Positions 41,275-49,538 of a DNA stretch of 64,000 nt are shown piece after piece. The DNA lies in the NCBI RefSeq assembly GCF_004366355.1, contig NZ_SODV01000002.1:2086768-2150767 (forward strand). The letters run 5' to 3'. The number at the start of each line of letters is the position of its first letter. Positions within the stretch are counted from its first letter, which is position 1. The notes below the pieces were generated by a model. That model ran no database searches. It was not told the DNA's origin and saw only the letters and a list, made by a program, of their open reading frames with translations. A program made the position numbers and the translations under genes. The stretch comes from Dinghuibacter silviterrae. GTDB lineage: Bacteria > Bacteroidota > Bacteroidia > Chitinophagales > Chitinophagaceae.

Positions 41275-42255
41275 ATGATTACAAAAGCCTGTCTGCGTTT
41301 TTCGCCGTTGCTCATCTGTGTCCAAATATTGTTCGGCCATATAGCCGGCCTGTCCCAAGCCAGCCGTCCTGAAATTTTTGCCCCCGGAATCATTTCCGGG
41401 CCCCTGCATGAGGCGGCGCCGGCTTTCACCCCCGATGGCAAGACGGTTTACTACCATTGCGCCGGCCCGTCCATCCAGGGGACTATCCTTGTCGCTCACC
41501 TGCAAAAAGGCGGGTGGTCGACACCGGAAATTGCCCCCTGGTCCGGGGAATGGTCCGATATCGAGCCGGCTATGTCCCCGGATGGATCCTATATGATCTT
41601 TTCCTCCAACCGGCCGGCTGTACCGGGGGGTAAGCCGTTGGATGGATACTGGCAAAGCCAGGCCTTCCCCAGAAGTGGTGGAAACCTCTGGCGGGTGGAC
41701 AGGAAAAATGGTCAGTTCGGAGAGCCTTACCGGCTTCCGGATATGATCAATAGCGGTTCATCGATCTTTTCCCCGGCCATCGCCGCCGATGGCAGCCTTT
41801 ACTTCATGCGCCCCCTCGGCGATACCGGCAGGTTCCATATTTACCGGGCGGCATGGCGTAATGGACAATACGAAAAGCCGGAACTGGTCCCCTTTAGCGC
41901 CCCAGGCAATTTTGGGGATGTGGATCCCGCGGTAGCTCCCGATGAATCCTTTCTCATCTTTAGCTCAAACCGGCCGCCGGCCGTCAAGAACCAGCTTTTT
42001 ATTGTTTACCGGGTTGCCGGAAAATGGGGAGAACCCGTCCTGCTCAACGATACGATCAACCGGCCGCCGGCGAACAATGTGGAAGCCAGGCTGAGCCCGG
42101 ACCTCCGGACCTTGTATTTTTCCAGCGGCTATGCCCCGCCGGTTACTTATCCCAATGACCGGGACAATTCCAGGAAGATGCTGGAACAAAGCCGGTGGTA
42201 TAATGGCAATTCCAATATCTGGTATGTCCCCATCGGTCATTTGATAGGACATTAA
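41275..42255 (+). CDS. Secreted PD40/WD40-like beta-propeller protein
   Basis: A 326-residue protein with a signal peptide (about 1-28). It is built of PD40 repeats, seen as AFTPDGKTVYYHC, AMSPDGSYMIFSSNRP, AIAADGSLYFMRP, AVAPDESFLIFSSNRP and RLSPDLRTLYFSSGY. Such TolB-like propellers bind partners or ligands outside the inner membrane; no enzyme residues are evident. The ATG at 41275 gives a proper signal. It follows the esterase on the same strand, 87 bases downstream, and may share its transcript. Confidence 0.82.
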   Translation: MITKACLRFSPLLICVQILFGHIAGLSQASRPEIFAPGIISGPLHEAAPAFTPDGKTVYYHCAGPSIQGTILVAHLQKGGWSTPEIAPWSGEWSDIEPAMSPDGSYMIFSSNRPAVPGGKPLDGYWQSQAFPRSGGNLWRVDRKNGQFGEPYRLPDMINSGSSIFSPAIAADGSLYFMRPLGDTGRFHIYRAAWRNGQYEKPELVPFSAPGNFGDVDPAVAPDESFLIFSSNRPPAVKNQLFIVYRVAGKWGEPVLLNDTINRPPANNVEARLSPDLRTLYFSSGYAPPVTYPNDRDNSRKMLEQSRWYNGNSNIWYVPIGHLIGH

Positions 42256-42318
42256 CCGAAATGACCCCACTACACAATAGCCCCAGACGGCTGGGCTTAA
42301 AAAGGAGTGCGAAAAAGG

Positions 42319-42551
42319 CTAAGGCTTCTTTATTTTCACAACCCCTGTTTTATACAAATTGATTGCCTTTTGCAAAAGGCCTGCACCCATAGGTAACAAA
42401 ACATTTTTCCTTTATAGCAAAAGAAGGGCATTCCGTACTTCCATGTTGCCGATATCTCGTGGTCCTGTTGGAGGATAATGGTGCGAAGGGCCAACAAACA
42501 ACTTCTCGCTGGCTCCTCCTGTTGTTCGTAATAGTTTTCTAATGCGTTCAT
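42319..42551 (-). pseudogene. Decayed DUF1801 gene with an internal deletion
   Basis: Reading starts normally at 42551 with MNALENYYEQQEEPARSCLLALR and reaches YGMPFFCYKGKMFCYLWV, the first two thirds of a DUF1801 protein of about 120 residues. The frame then runs into a short foreign tail and stops. In another frame of the very next bases the family C-terminus appears, LLQKAINLYKTGVVKIKKP, ending in a stop at 42319. About 45-50 residues that normally separate these parts are missing. The simplest reading is an internal deletion that also shifted the frame. Family members are small cytosolic proteins of unknown function. Confidence 0.8.
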
Positions 42552-42704
42552 ATTTTCTTTACCTTTGGCCGATCACGAAAATTCGTATTCACAAAATAGC
42601 TGTACTCCTGACATTTAACACGAGCAAGGCGGATTCCTACAACGCGGCAGAATATTTACTACAAGAGCACCCCTGAAAGATCCATCATAAATCCTATATC
42701 AATA

Positions 42705-45245
42705 ATGAAGAACCTTCTATTGTTGCTCTGCGGCATTGCCTTGATTTTGCCCGCCCACGCCCAGTATGTGTACTCCATTAAAGCGGATAGCGTCTTGCTC
42801 ACAGGGGGAAGCTGTGATTCCTCGGAGCTGATCATTAAGAACCATACCCAAGCGGTACAGGGCTTTCTCTACAATACAGGGAACGGGAGGACGGTCTTCA
42901 AAAAGGTCCTTACAAAGGTAAGTACTGCGACCTATCTGGTGGGTGCGGACACTTTGACCACCACGGGTTCGGCGCCGCCGGTCGATACGGTGGATAATAT
43001 TGCGCAGCTCGAAAATTATTCGAGGTATGCCAACGTCCATACGGTGATTGTCTCTGATACATTGAGAGGGGGCGTCTTCAATTGGTTTCCGGCCGGTATG
43101 CCGGATAGTGGCCAGGTGTTCCCGGCCACGGGTATCGGTTCCGGTTTCTGGATCCGCAACCTGGGGGACAAACAGTCATCGAACCCGTGGTGGTATGGGT
43201 TGACGCCCAATATTCCGGGGGATACGACGGGCGCCCACGCCAATGCCATCGCGCTCCAGCGTTGTGTAAACGCCAACCATATCATCCAAATCCCGAGCGG
43301 CAACTATTATATAGACAGTACGATCTATTTGTACCAGGGCACGAGTATTGGGGGCGTACATGCGCAAGGCGGCGCCAATGCCAATGGCGGCACGGCGTTA
43401 ATCACCACGGATACGGTAACGGCCCTGGCCTATGCGCTGGCGGGGGATATCAACGGTATGACGCTTATCCATGATATGAGCCTCTACAATATTGCCGCCT
43501 GGGGCGTCCAGCCCAACGACGGGTTGGTCATTTCCCGTGGGTTTTATGACGTACAAAGGTTGATCATCAACAATTTCAGCGGCAGCGGTCTTCACGTGAC
43601 CAGTTTTTTTAACGGCGTGAATACCGTTGCCGATAATGGCAACCTTACGTTGGTGTATTCGACCGGCAATGGCCGGCATGGCGTGGAAATATCGGATGGC
43701 GCCGATAACAACAACTGCAACATCAACCAGTGTCAGTCTACGGCCAATCACCTGAGCGGCTTCTACCTGGCCGGCAATCATCACGTCATCATCAATACCA
43801 ATTCCACCCTGAACCGTCAGTATGCCATTGACGACGAGGGGTCGTCGAATGTCTACCTGAATCCTTATGTAGAGGAAGGGTATGGGGATACCGTCATGTT
43901 GAATGGCGTATACGGGGTCTTTGATGCCGGCGCGTACTTTGGCGGAAAGTTCGTTATTGCCGGAACAGGGGTGGGGAATGGGTGGTCGATCGATTGGGGG
44001 AGCAGGCATGCCAGCTACGGCCTTATCGGATGTGCGACAAATTATACGGGCTCGAATCCCCTGTACAACCTGGATACGACCTTTGCCTATCAAAGTTACC
44101 TCCCGGGTCACATGACGTATTATTCCATCGAAAACAACACGCCGCAACCGGAAGCGATTGACATCAGCACAGTGGGAGGGCCCATGACGAACATTCCTAT
44201 GATGGTCAATACGGGAATATCCCTTGGGGGGTTCCTGGGTTTTGGCGGCAACTTTTCCCTGGGTACGACCGGCCCCTGGGGCCAGGGTATTGTATGGAAC
44301 TGTCAGAACCTGAACTCGCCCTACATTACATCAGAAGGGTCATCCGGCGGCCACAGCGTTGTCATTACTTCGCCCAACCTCCACAACTATCCCTATGACT
44401 TGTCTATAGGCGAAAACGGCAATATTTATGGCCATGCGGGTGTTTTCCTGGGCGGGCAAACCTTTCAGGGGCTTTCCGATGTCGGATCATCCGTCATTTC
44501 CTACGCAAAACCTTCCAATGCGACGACCCAAAGAGAAGCGGGGTTCATGGCGTTTACAAACGTCGATAGTATATCCCTTCAGCCTCGGGCGCATGCGTTT
44601 GGGGTGAGAAATTGGGTGGATACGACGGGGCAGTGGAACTTTTCCACGTTTGGCGTGGATTCGGCCACGGTTTTCGATCAGACGCACGGGGGCAACTATA
44701 CCTTCCTGGCACACGACAGCAGCAGCCAGCTGATCATCAACACCACCAATAAATCGACATACGCGACCATCCTCAAGACGGGACCTTACCTGCCGGGCAC
44801 TACAACCGACTCCATCCTTGTGTGGCACCGGTCGGACAGCAGTATCCGGAAGGTGGCTGCCACCAGCCCGGACACCGTATGGGGGAATGTCAGCACATCG
44901 GGGACCTCGGTCATGCTGAGTCTGCCCGCAGCCAATGTCAATGTAACCTTTTCCTACGGTACGTCGACTGCGGAAACCGCAGCCCTATCCGCCATATCGG
45001 GTAGCGCCACCGTCAATTGGACCCGGTCGGTACTGTACGGCGCCTCCGGTTCCGCGAGCGCCACGGGTGACGCGTATACCCTCAGTACCAGCCTGAGCAT
45101 CATTGATGCCTCGGTGTATAACCAAAGCAACGAGCAGTGGAAGCTCAACGTCATGAATCCATCGACCCACGCGGTGTATGAGGTCAATGCCATGTTATCG
45201 AATAACGGGGCCAATACCATCGTATGGGCGCATAGAATATTTTGA
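42705..45245 (+). CDS. Secreted right-handed beta-helix (pectate-lyase-like) protein
   Basis: An 846-residue protein with signal MKNLLLLLCGIALILPAHAQ. Residues about 170-470 look like a parallel beta-helix of the Pectate_lyase_3 type: ANAIALQRCVNANHIIQIPSGNYYI is the usual start, followed by many Asn/Gly/Val-rich short strands (GLHVTSFFNGV, NCNINQCQSTANHLSGFYLAGN, VYLNPYVEEGYG). The C-terminal 250 residues form another beta-rich region with no obvious T9SS sorting signature. The composition resembles phage tail-spike or glycan-lyase proteins; catalytic residues cannot be assigned. No other phage genes are nearby, so a secreted polysaccharide-acting or structural role is more likely. Confidence 0.65.
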   Translation: MKNLLLLLCGIALILPAHAQYVYSIKADSVLLTGGSCDSSELIIKNHTQAVQGFLYNTGNGRTVFKKVLTKVSTATYLVGADTLTTTGSAPPVDTVDNIAQLENYSRYANVHTVIVSDTLRGGVFNWFPAGMPDSGQVFPATGIGSGFWIRNLGDKQSSNPWWYGLTPNIPGDTTGAHANAIALQRCVNANHIIQIPSGNYYIDSTIYLYQGTSIGGVHAQGGANANGGTALITTDTVTALAYALAGDINGMTLIHDMSLYNIAAWGVQPNDGLVISRGFYDVQRLIINNFSGSGLHVTSFFNGVNTVADNGNLTLVYSTGNGRHGVEISDGADNNNCNINQCQSTANHLSGFYLAGNHHVIINTNSTLNRQYAIDDEGSSNVYLNPYVEEGYGDTVMLNGVYGVFDAGAYFGGKFVIAGTGVGNGWSIDWGSRHASYGLIGCATNYTGSNPLYNLDTTFAYQSYLPGHMTYYSIENNTPQPEAIDISTVGGPMTNIPMMVNTGISLGGFLGFGGNFSLGTTGPWGQGIVWNCQNLNSPYITSEGSSGGHSVVITSPNLHNYPYDLSIGENGNIYGHAGVFLGGQTFQGLSDVGSSVISYAKPSNATTQREAGFMAFTNVDSISLQPRAHAFGVRNWVDTTGQWNFSTFGVDSATVFDQTHGGNYTFLAHDSSSQLIINTTNKSTYATILKTGPYLPGTTTDSILVWHRSDSSIRKVAATSPDTVWGNVSTSGTSVMLSLPAANVNVTFSYGTSTAETAALSAISGSATVNWTRSVLYGASGSASATGDAYTLSTSLSIIDASVYNQSNEQWKLNVMNPSTHAVYEVNAMLSNNGANTIVWAHRIF

Positions 45246-45250
45246 GCCGC

Positions 45251-45700
45251 TCACTTGGTGGGCTCCCTGAAAACGCCTTTCCCGTTCGTCAGGTAGGAAA
45301 ATAGGCTGGTTTGGATCCAGTGTGTCCAGCCCGGTTCACAGTCCTTGTAGCATTCCACGTCGGGCGTAAGGCCCTCGTGGGTGAAGGTCAGTGCGGTTAC
45401 GCCGTTTTGTTCATGGAGGTCAAAAATCAGCCGGGTGTTTGTCCATTCGGTTTTGTCCGAATACCAGGGCATATAGCAATCGGTGACCAGCCAAACCAGT
45501 CTTGAGCCGGGGATTAATTCGGCTACGGTAAAGTTGAAAAAGGAGTCCGCGGTCATCTTGACGACAAACGTATCGTTTTGTTTTTCGGTGTGCCCGGTAA
45601 CGGTGACGCCCCACCATTCCGGGATGTTGCTGATCTTCCCGATCGCCTCTACAGCAGTGACTTCTGCCGAGATACTGCTTTTGAAATTGTTGTTGCTCAT
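45251..45700 (-). CDS. SRPBCC / AHSA1-like domain protein
   Basis: A 149-residue single-domain protein of the START/Bet v1-like (SRPBCC) fold: ISAEVTAVEAIGKISNIPEWWG at the start, LVWLVTDC in the middle and VTALTFTHEGLTPDVECY followed by GWTHWIQTSLFSYLTNGKG at the end, the typical AHSA1-type C-terminus. Such proteins bind hydrophobic ligands or act in stress responses; the specific role is unknown. I start at the ATG at 45700 (MSNNNFKSS), 9 bases after a perfect TAnnTTTG box, rather than 12 bases upstream. It is convergent with the beta-helix gene and downstream of an AraC regulator on the same strand, which may control it. Confidence 0.85.
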   Translation of the reverse strand: MSNNNFKSSISAEVTAVEAIGKISNIPEWWGVTVTGHTEKQNDTFVVKMTADSFFNFTVAELIPGSRLVWLVTDCYMPWYSDKTEWTNTRLIFDLHEQNGVTALTFTHEGLTPDVECYKDCEPGWTHWIQTSLFSYLTNGKGVFREPTK

Positions 45701-45709
45701 TTTTTTAAA

Positions 45710-45717
45710 CAAAAATA
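45710..45717 (-). promoter_or_regulatory. -7 box TATTTTTG upstream of the SRPBCC gene
   Basis: A perfect TAnnTTTG match on the minus strand, 9 bases before the ATG at 45700. No clear TTG lies at -33. It overlaps the longer alternative start and so supports the shorter gene model. Confidence 0.38.
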
Positions 45718-45754
45718 GAGCGCTGATTGCCTTGTGTATTGTACGAATCGGAAC

Positions 45755-46585
45755 TCAGCTCCTGTAATGTTTGGTGGCCAGTTCGTTCAGGCCGTATTGA
45801 AGGTCGGTGGGGGTGAAGCCTGTAAACCTTTTAAAGGCGCGGAGGAAATGGGATTGGTCGTAGTAGTATTGGTAGATATGGTCTTTTAAGCGTTGCCATG
45901 GGAGACCGGCGGCATACGCCTCGTAAAACTGTTTGAACCGGACGATTTCGGACAGGTTTTTGGGCCCTGTTCCCAAATGCTCCGAAAATTTTTTATTGAG
46001 CCATCGTGCGCTATAGCCGGTATCTTTTTCAAGCGCTGCCACGGTCATCAGCCCTTTGGAATCGGAAATGCGTTGGATACAATAATCGTAGATGGAGTCC
46101 GGGGCGGCTTTTTCCAACCGCTTGATCAAAAAATCCTGAAGAACGGCCAATTTCAGGTTCAACACGCTTGCGTCTGCAAGTTTTGACTGCAGTTCTTTTG
46201 CGCTGTTGCTGATCAGGTCGCCCATCGAAACAATTTGATTTTTGACCTCGATGTACGACAGATGGAATAAACGATAGGCACCGAGCGGGTTGAATTCGAT
46301 GATGATCGTGCCCGTCTGTTTATCCTCTTGCGGGTCAAGCATCACGGGTGTATCGATCAGGCCGGTCAGACTTAGTTCATGTTCACCCTGGATAAAGGGC
46401 TTTCCCTCTATATTGGCCACGATCCCGTTGCGGTAGGTGAGCGTTAATTTGAAGTTGGCGTTTGGAACGATCAGTTTTTTATCCAGGGCAGGAAGACGGC
46501 CGCTGCTTTCAAACACATACATTTTCGCAATGTAGGGGCTTAAAAGCGGATGGGGTGTGACCGGTATGAATCGGAACGCCGTCAT
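45755..46585 (-). CDS. AraC family transcriptional regulator
   Basis: A 276-residue regulator. The C-terminus has the AraC double helix-turn-helix: MTVAALEKDTGYSARWLNKKF, then the second motif near HIYQYYYDQSHFLRAFKRFTGFTPTDLQ. The N-terminal 150 residues (ITPHPLLSPYIAKMYVFES-like, LIVPNANFKLTLTYR) match the DUF6597-type sensory domain common in Bacteroidota AraC proteins. It is divergent from the HAD phosphatase gene and lies just upstream of the SRPBCC gene on its own strand. Its effector is unknown. Confidence 0.87.
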   Translation of the reverse strand: MTAFRFIPVTPHPLLSPYIAKMYVFESSGRLPALDKKLIVPNANFKLTLTYRNGIVANIEGKPFIQGEHELSLTGLIDTPVMLDPQEDKQTGTIIIEFNPLGAYRLFHLSYIEVKNQIVSMGDLISNSAKELQSKLADASVLNLKLAVLQDFLIKRLEKAAPDSIYDYCIQRISDSKGLMTVAALEKDTGYSARWLNKKFSEHLGTGPKNLSEIVRFKQFYEAYAAGLPWQRLKDHIYQYYYDQSHFLRAFKRFTGFTPTDLQYGLNELATKHYRS

Positions 46586-46628
46586 GTCTTTCTAATGTAA
46601 TGGAAATTTGGCGATATTTGCACGGCAA

Positions 46629-47297
46629 ATGATGACTACCGCATTTCTTTTCGACTTGAACGGTACCATGATCGATGACATGGAGTACCACGTAAAGGCC
46701 TGGACCGGTATCCTGAACGAAGATCTCCACGCGGGCCTGGAAGACGCCTACATCCGCGGCCAGATGTATGGCAAAAATGAAGAACTTTTCCACCGGGTAT
46801 TCGGCCCCGACCGCTTTACGGCGGAGGAGATCGAACACTGGTCTATGGAAAAGGAAAAAAGATACCAGCAGGCCTTCCGCCCCCATCTTCGCCTGATCGC
46901 GGGCTTGCAACACTTTCTGGACGAAGCGAAGCAACTGGGGATCGCCCTGGGGATCGGCACCGCGGCCATTCCCTTCAACCTGGATTTTGTACTGGATAAT
47001 TTGGCGATCCGTTCCTATTTCGGCGCCCTCGTTACCGCCAACGACGTGGCGGTCAGCAAGCCGGACCCGGAGGTCTACCTGGCTTGCGCCCGGGCCCTAC
47101 AAGTTCCGCCGGAACGCTGTCTTGTTTTCGAGGACGCACCCAAGGGCGTGGAAGCGGCTTTGAATGCGGGGATGAAAGCGGTGGTGATCCTATCCTCCCT
47201 ACACGGTGAATCCGAGTTCGTCGGGTATCCGAATGTCGTCCGTATGATCCATGATTATACGGAAATCAGTCCCGAAAACCTGACCTGTCTTTTATAA
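46629..47297 (+). CDS. HAD superfamily phosphatase / beta-phosphoglucomutase-like
   Basis: A 222-residue HAD hydrolase. Motif I is FLFDLNGTMIDD, with Asn in place of the second Asp of the common DxDGT. Motif II lies near ALGIGTAA, motif III is the Lys in VSKPDPEVY, and motif IV is VFEDAPKGVEAA. A helical cap follows motif I as in beta-phosphoglucomutase and sugar-phosphate phosphatases. The change in motif I does not remove the nucleophile. Two ATGs (46629, 46632) fit; a TTG further upstream is unlikely. It is convergent with the arabinose operon, so a role in sugar-phosphate metabolism is a reasonable guess only. Confidence 0.88.
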   Translation: MMTTAFLFDLNGTMIDDMEYHVKAWTGILNEDLHAGLEDAYIRGQMYGKNEELFHRVFGPDRFTAEEIEHWSMEKEKRYQQAFRPHLRLIAGLQHFLDEAKQLGIALGIGTAAIPFNLDFVLDNLAIRSYFGALVTANDVAVSKPDPEVYLACARALQVPPERCLVFEDAPKGVEAALNAGMKAVVILSSLHGESEFVGYPNVVRMIHDYTEISPENLTCLL

Positions 47298-47323
47298 AAA
47301 AAGGGCCAGCTTATAGCTGGCCC
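47296..47323 (-). terminator. Intrinsic terminator of the araBDA operon
   Basis: On the minus strand a perfect 8-bp GC-rich stem (GGGCCAGC/GCTGGCCC) spans the araA stop codon, with the TAA in the loop, and is followed by seven T. The same hairpin, read from the plus strand, lies just after the HAD stop and may work in both directions. Confidence 0.85.
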
Positions 47324-48813
47324 ACTTTATAATATACTTCGCTCCAGCGAAGCTCGTTCTTGAACGAGTGTAGCTTCGTGTCTTTTCCAATCAGCACCAG
47401 CTCGATCCCCGCCATTTCGGAGAAGTCTTCGAGGTGCTCGGCCGTGAGGTTTTGGCTGTAACAGGTATGGTGCGCGCCACCGGCCAGGATCCAGGCAGAG
47501 CAGGCCGTGGCCATGTCGGGGTAGGGCTTCCAAAGCACGCGTGCCACGGGCAGTTTGGGCAGGCTATGAATGGGGTTGACGGCCACCACTTCATTGACCA
47601 GGAGGCGGAAGCGGTTGCCCATGTCGATGATCGAGGCATTCAGGGCAGGACCCGCGGCGGAATTAAACACCAGGCGAACGGGATCGGCCTTGCCGCCGAT
47701 GCCGAGGGGGTGGATCTCACAGGAGGGCTTGTTGTCCGCGATCGAAGGACAGATCTCCAGCATATGTGACCCCAGGACCATGGCGTTGTTGGGGTCGAAA
47801 TGATAGGTATAGTCCTCCATAAAGGAGTTGCCCCCTTTCAGACCGCTGGCCATGACCTTCATCGCCCGGACAAGGGCGGCCGTTTTCCAGTCGCCTTCGC
47901 CCCCGAAACCATATCCTTCGGCCATCAGGCGCTGGCTGGCGATACCAGGCAGTTGTACGAGACCGTGGAGGTCTTCAAAGGTATCGGTAAAACCCTTGAA
48001 CTTCCCTTTTTCAAGGAAAGCCCTCAGACCGGCTTCAATACGTGCCGCATCCCGCAGCGAGGCGTGCTGGGCGCCGCCCTTTTTCAGCGCGGGGGCGAGG
48101 GTATAGACCTTGTCGTATTCGGCGCAAAGGTCGTCCACCAGGGATTCCTTGACGGCGTTGACCTCTGCTACGAGGTCGCCGACGCCGTGGGTATTGACGG
48201 AATATCCAAACTTCAATTCGGCTTCCACCTTGTCGCCTTCGGTGACGGCTACCTGGCGCATGTTGTCGCCAAAACGGACGAAACGCGCGCCCTGCCAGTC
48301 GTGCCAGCCGCAGGCGGCGCGGAGCCAGGCGTCGAGCCTTTCGTGGACCTGGGGATCCTGCCAGTGGCCGGTCACCACCTTGCGGTTGAGGCGCATCCGG
48401 CTCATGATGAACCCGAATTCGCGGTCGCCGTGGGCGCTTTGGTTGAGGTTCATAAAGTCCATGTCGATCTCGCCCCAGGGGATGTCCCGGTTAAACTGGG
48501 TATGGAGGTGGAGCAGGGGCTTTTGGAGGACCTTCAGGCCGCCGATCCACATTTTGGCCGGGGAGAAAGTATGCATCCAGGCGATGATGCCTACGCAGTT
48601 TGCCTGGGTATTGGCTTCCTGGAGGAGGTGGTAGATTTCTTCGGGTGTCTTGACGACGGGTTTGAACACGATCCTTACAGGGATCTGGGGGGCATCGTTC
48701 AGCGCGCCGGCAATGATGCGGCTGTGTTCCGCCACCTGGCGCAGGGTTTCTTCTCCGTAAAGGTGCTGGCTACCGGTGACGAACCAGGCTTCAAGCGTTT
48801 TTAGATCTTTCAT
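47311..48813 (-). CDS. araA: L-arabinose isomerase
   Basis: A 500-residue enzyme converting L-arabinose to L-ribulose, manganese-dependent, cytosolic. The length and motifs fit Ara[16 protein letters not shown] at the start, [15 protein letters not shown], then the metal and base residues in [32 protein letters not shown] and [10 protein letters not shown]. It is the last gene of the operon (araB, araD, araA in transcription order), separated by only 6 bases from araD, and is followed by a strong intrinsic terminator. L-Ribulose goes to AraB, then AraD, to give D-xylulose 5-phosphate. Confidence 0.97.
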   Translation of the reverse strand: MKDLKTLEAWFVTGSQHLYGEETLRQVAEHSRIIAGALNDAPQIPVRIVFKPVVKTPEEIYHLLQEANTQANCVGIIAWMHTFSPAKMWIGGLKVLQKPLLHLHTQFNRDIPWGEIDMDFMNLNQSAHGDREFGFIMSRMRLNRKVVTGHWQDPQVHERLDAWLRAACGWHDWQGARFVRFGDNMRQVAVTEGDKVEAELKFGYSVNTHGVGDLVAEVNAVKESLVDDLCAEYDKVYTLAPALKKGGAQHASLRDAARIEAGLRAFLEKGKFKGFTDTFEDLHGLVQLPGIASQRLMAEGYGFGGEGDWKTAALVRAMKVMASGLKGGNSFMEDYTYHFDPNNAMVLGSHMLEICPSIADNKPSCEIHPLGIGGKADPVRLVFNSAAGPALNASIIDMGNRFRLLVNEVVAVNPIHSLPKLPVARVLWKPYPDMATACSAWILAGGAHHTCYSQNLTAEHLEDFSEMAGIELVLIGKDTKLHSFKNELRWSEVYYKVGQL

Positions 48814-48819
48814 GGTTTA

Positions 48820-49515
48820 TCATTGCCCGTAGTATGAGCCCGGGCCGTGCTTTCTTTCAAAATGTTTTTTGATGAGCGAGTCCTTCAGAACGGGGACGTC
48901 CTTACGGATCTGTTCGGTGAGGTAAGCCATCTGGGCGATGCTTTCAAGCACGGCGCTGTTGTAGACGGCCTTGTCGGCGTTTTTGCCCCAGGTAAAAGGG
49001 GCGTGGTTACCGACGAGGATCATTTCCACTTCCTCGTAGCTGAGCCCTTTTTGCTCCAGGCATTGCATGATCTGGAACCCGGTCTGGTATTCGTAATCCC
49101 CCTGGATCATGCGGTCGTCCATGGGCGGCGCGCAAGGGATATTGACGGTGTTGTGATCGGCGTGGGTGGTCCCATAAATGGGAATGTCCCGCTGAGACTG
49201 CGCCCACGCGGTCGCGTAAGTGGAGTGGGTATGAACGATGGCCCCGATCTTCGGCCAGTGTTTATACAACACGGCGTGGGTCAGCGTATCGGAGGAGGGC
49301 CGCAGGTCTCCCTCGACGGTATGCCCGTCGAAGTCGACGATCACCATTTTGGAGGGGGACAGCAGCTCGTAAGGAACCCCGCTGGGTTTGATGGCAAAAA
49401 CGCCGGCGTCCCGGTCGGCCGCGCTGACGTTGCCGAAAGTGAAGAGCACCAACCCCAGGCGAGGCAGTTGCATATTGGCCTCGTAGGCCGCTTCTCGTAT
49501 CGTTTGATAGGACAT
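48820..49515 (-). CDS. araD: L-ribulose-5-phosphate 4-epimerase
   Basis: A 231-residue class II aldolase-family epimerase that converts L-ribulose 5-phosphate to D-xylulose 5-phosphate. Zinc ligands are seen in VHTHSTYATAWAQ (the two His of the HTH motif) and the later LVGNHAPFTWG. GNVSAADRDAGVFAIKPSGVPY is the phosphate-binding segment of the family, and GTTHADHNTVNIPC is an additional conserved region. The length equals that of E. coli AraD. It lies between araB (23 bases upstream) and araA (6 bases downstream). Confidence 0.97.
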   Translation of the reverse strand: MSYQTIREAAYEANMQLPRLGLVLFTFGNVSAADRDAGVFAIKPSGVPYELLSPSKMVIVDFDGHTVEGDLRPSSDTLTHAVLYKHWPKIGAIVHTHSTYATAWAQSQRDIPIYGTTHADHNTVNIPCAPPMDDRMIQGDYEYQTGFQIMQCLEQKGLSYEEVEMILVGNHAPFTWGKNADKAVYNSAVLESIAQMAYLTEQIRKDVPVLKDSLIKKHFERKHGPGSYYGQ

Positions 49516-49538
49516 AGTCGTCGTTTGTCGGGCTCCTT

